Origin: Kordia antarctica | GTDB lineage: Bacteria > Bacteroidota > Bacteroidia > Flavobacteriales > Flavobacteriaceae | Assembly (NCBI RefSeq): GCF_009901525.1 | Contig: NZ_CP019288.1 | Location: 558,001 to 622,000, forward strand | DNA length: 64,000 nucleotides | Direction of reading: 5' to 3' | In this document: in pieces, positions 63,463-64,000 of the stretch | Layout of the letters: each line of letters starts with the position of its first letter | How positions within the stretch are numbered: position 1 is the first letter of the stretch | Program-made: the position numbers and the translations under genes | The notes under the pieces: generated by a model | Seen by the model: the letters and a program-made list of their open reading frames with translations, nothing else | Database searches by the model: none | What the model was told of the DNA's origin: nothing

Positions 63463-64000
63463 CTAAATATAAGAGATAAAACTTTTAGTTTTTCCGTTGC
63501 CTGCTTTTTTCTTCACATTTTGATTGATATTGTAGGTAATATCATCGGAAAAATAATTATAAATCTCTTGTTTTAGCAGTTGTTCATGCTTGTTGGTTAA
63601 ATTTTCTTTGAGGTTAAATATAAGGATTCCTTTTTCCTTTTGGATAATTTGATAGGTAAGTTTTATGTCATGCTTTTTTCCTAAGTTTTTAAAAATGTAA
63701 TAAAAATATAAACTTGGATAAATTTCTTTATTTCCGTAGACGTTCTCTCCTACTCTTCCTGCAACTTCGTTTAAAATATAATGTGCCATTCCACAGGAAC
63801 ATTTAGTATCTTTTGAAGCCAATTCAATATAATCGCCCAATTGATATCGAATGATGGGAAACGTTTTCATTTGCAAATTTGTAACTACAATTTGCTTGTC
63901 AATTTCTTCTACTAGCACGCCTTCCATGTTCAAATGCATGTTTCCTTTTGCACATTCAAACGCAATAATTCCAGTTTCGGCAGCACCATATTCGCTGATA
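63463..64000 (-). CDS. PaaK/CapK-like phenylacetate-CoA-ligase family protein, 5' end outside window
   Basis: The frame runs off the right edge; the visible part carries the adenylate-forming motif 'SEYGAAETGII' near 63980, before the first inner ATG at 63939, and then the family C-terminal domain ('FPIIRYQLGDYIELA' and 'CSCGMAHYIL'). In polysaccharide loci such proteins (CapK) are thought to activate or attach an acyl/amino-acid group; the substrate is unknown. The sugar transferase follows 9 bp later. Confidence 0.85.
   Translation of the reverse strand, partial: ISEYGAAETGIIAFECAKGNMHLNMEGVLVEEIDKQIVVTNLQMKTFPIIRYQLGDYIELASKDTKCSCGMAHYILNEVAGRVGENVYGNKEIYPSLYFYYIFKNLGKKHDIKLTYQIIQKEKGILIFNLKENLTNKHEQLLKQEIYNYFSDDITYNINQNVKKKAGNGKTKSFISYI

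Overview
The window looks like chromosomal DNA from a marine member of the Flavobacteriaceae (Bacteroidota), most like Kordia. The genus is an inference from remembered gene families. The supporting signs are strong AT richness, two type IX secretion (T9SS) cargo proteins with C-terminal sorting tails, a PorV-like T9SS protein, 'LNKK(V)ISN' lanthipeptide leaders, a TANNTTTG promoter box, a cyclophilin-FKBP fusion, and a housekeeping block (recQ, kdsD, tatC, lptB, pssA) in an order I associate with this family. I saw no rRNA or tRNA gene, and no CRISPR array.

Layout. 1-3.1 kb: two serine-hydrolase genes, one lacking its catalytic motif and one an esterase/beta-lactamase-fold fusion. 3.5-5.8 kb: a small accessory patch with a membrane pentapeptide-repeat protein, a small coiled-coil protein, a ParD antitoxin and a wrecked parE holding a 123-bp MITE-like insert. 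6.5-13.5 kb: a Bcr/CflA-type transporter, a T9SS-exported vanadium haloperoxidase-like enzyme, and a run of lipoproteins that includes a HExxH protein split by an in-frame TGA and an orphan C-terminal fragment. 13.7-20.5 kb: a hydrolase/OsmC fusion, selO, a lanthipeptide precursor and an orphan exbD that share an almost identical leader, and a large T9SS cargo protein. 21-25 kb: a patatin-like lipase and a flavin amine oxidase.

25.1-30.0 kb is the most unusual stretch. A 987-residue LRR-Roc-TIR protein (a bacterial Roco protein) stands alone between two repeat-rich gene-free zones of about 1 kb. A 187-bp direct repeat lies on each side of it, just after its stop codon and about 0.5 kb before its start, so recombination could remove the gene. 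30-35 kb: a TonB receptor with a His/Cys-rich partner, a small repeat-built secreted protein, a second lanthipeptide precursor and a DbpA-like helicase. 35.7-41 kb: a beta-propeller lipoprotein, a membrane class III cyclase, an XRE/membrane-protein pair, and a toxin-antitoxin pair bracketed by 48-bp direct repeats.

41.6-50 kb holds mostly conserved small enzymes (hotdog thioesterase, DUF72, DUF2461, CsaA, thioredoxin-like, DinB, PPIase) interrupted by an IS110-family element. 50-53 kb: a small lipoprotein followed by a TPR histidine kinase and response regulator. 53-61.8 kb: DNA repair and envelope genes (recQ, kdsD-tatC-CMD, lptB, pssA, PorV-like, Lnb-like). 62-64 kb: the end of a polysaccharide locus, with a sugar transferase preceded by a PaaK/CapK-like ligase cut by the right edge.

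Intergenic DNA is full of short dispersed palindromic repeats and low-complexity tandem repeats. Many short open frames come from these and were left out. All family assignments are by eye; none was checked against a database.
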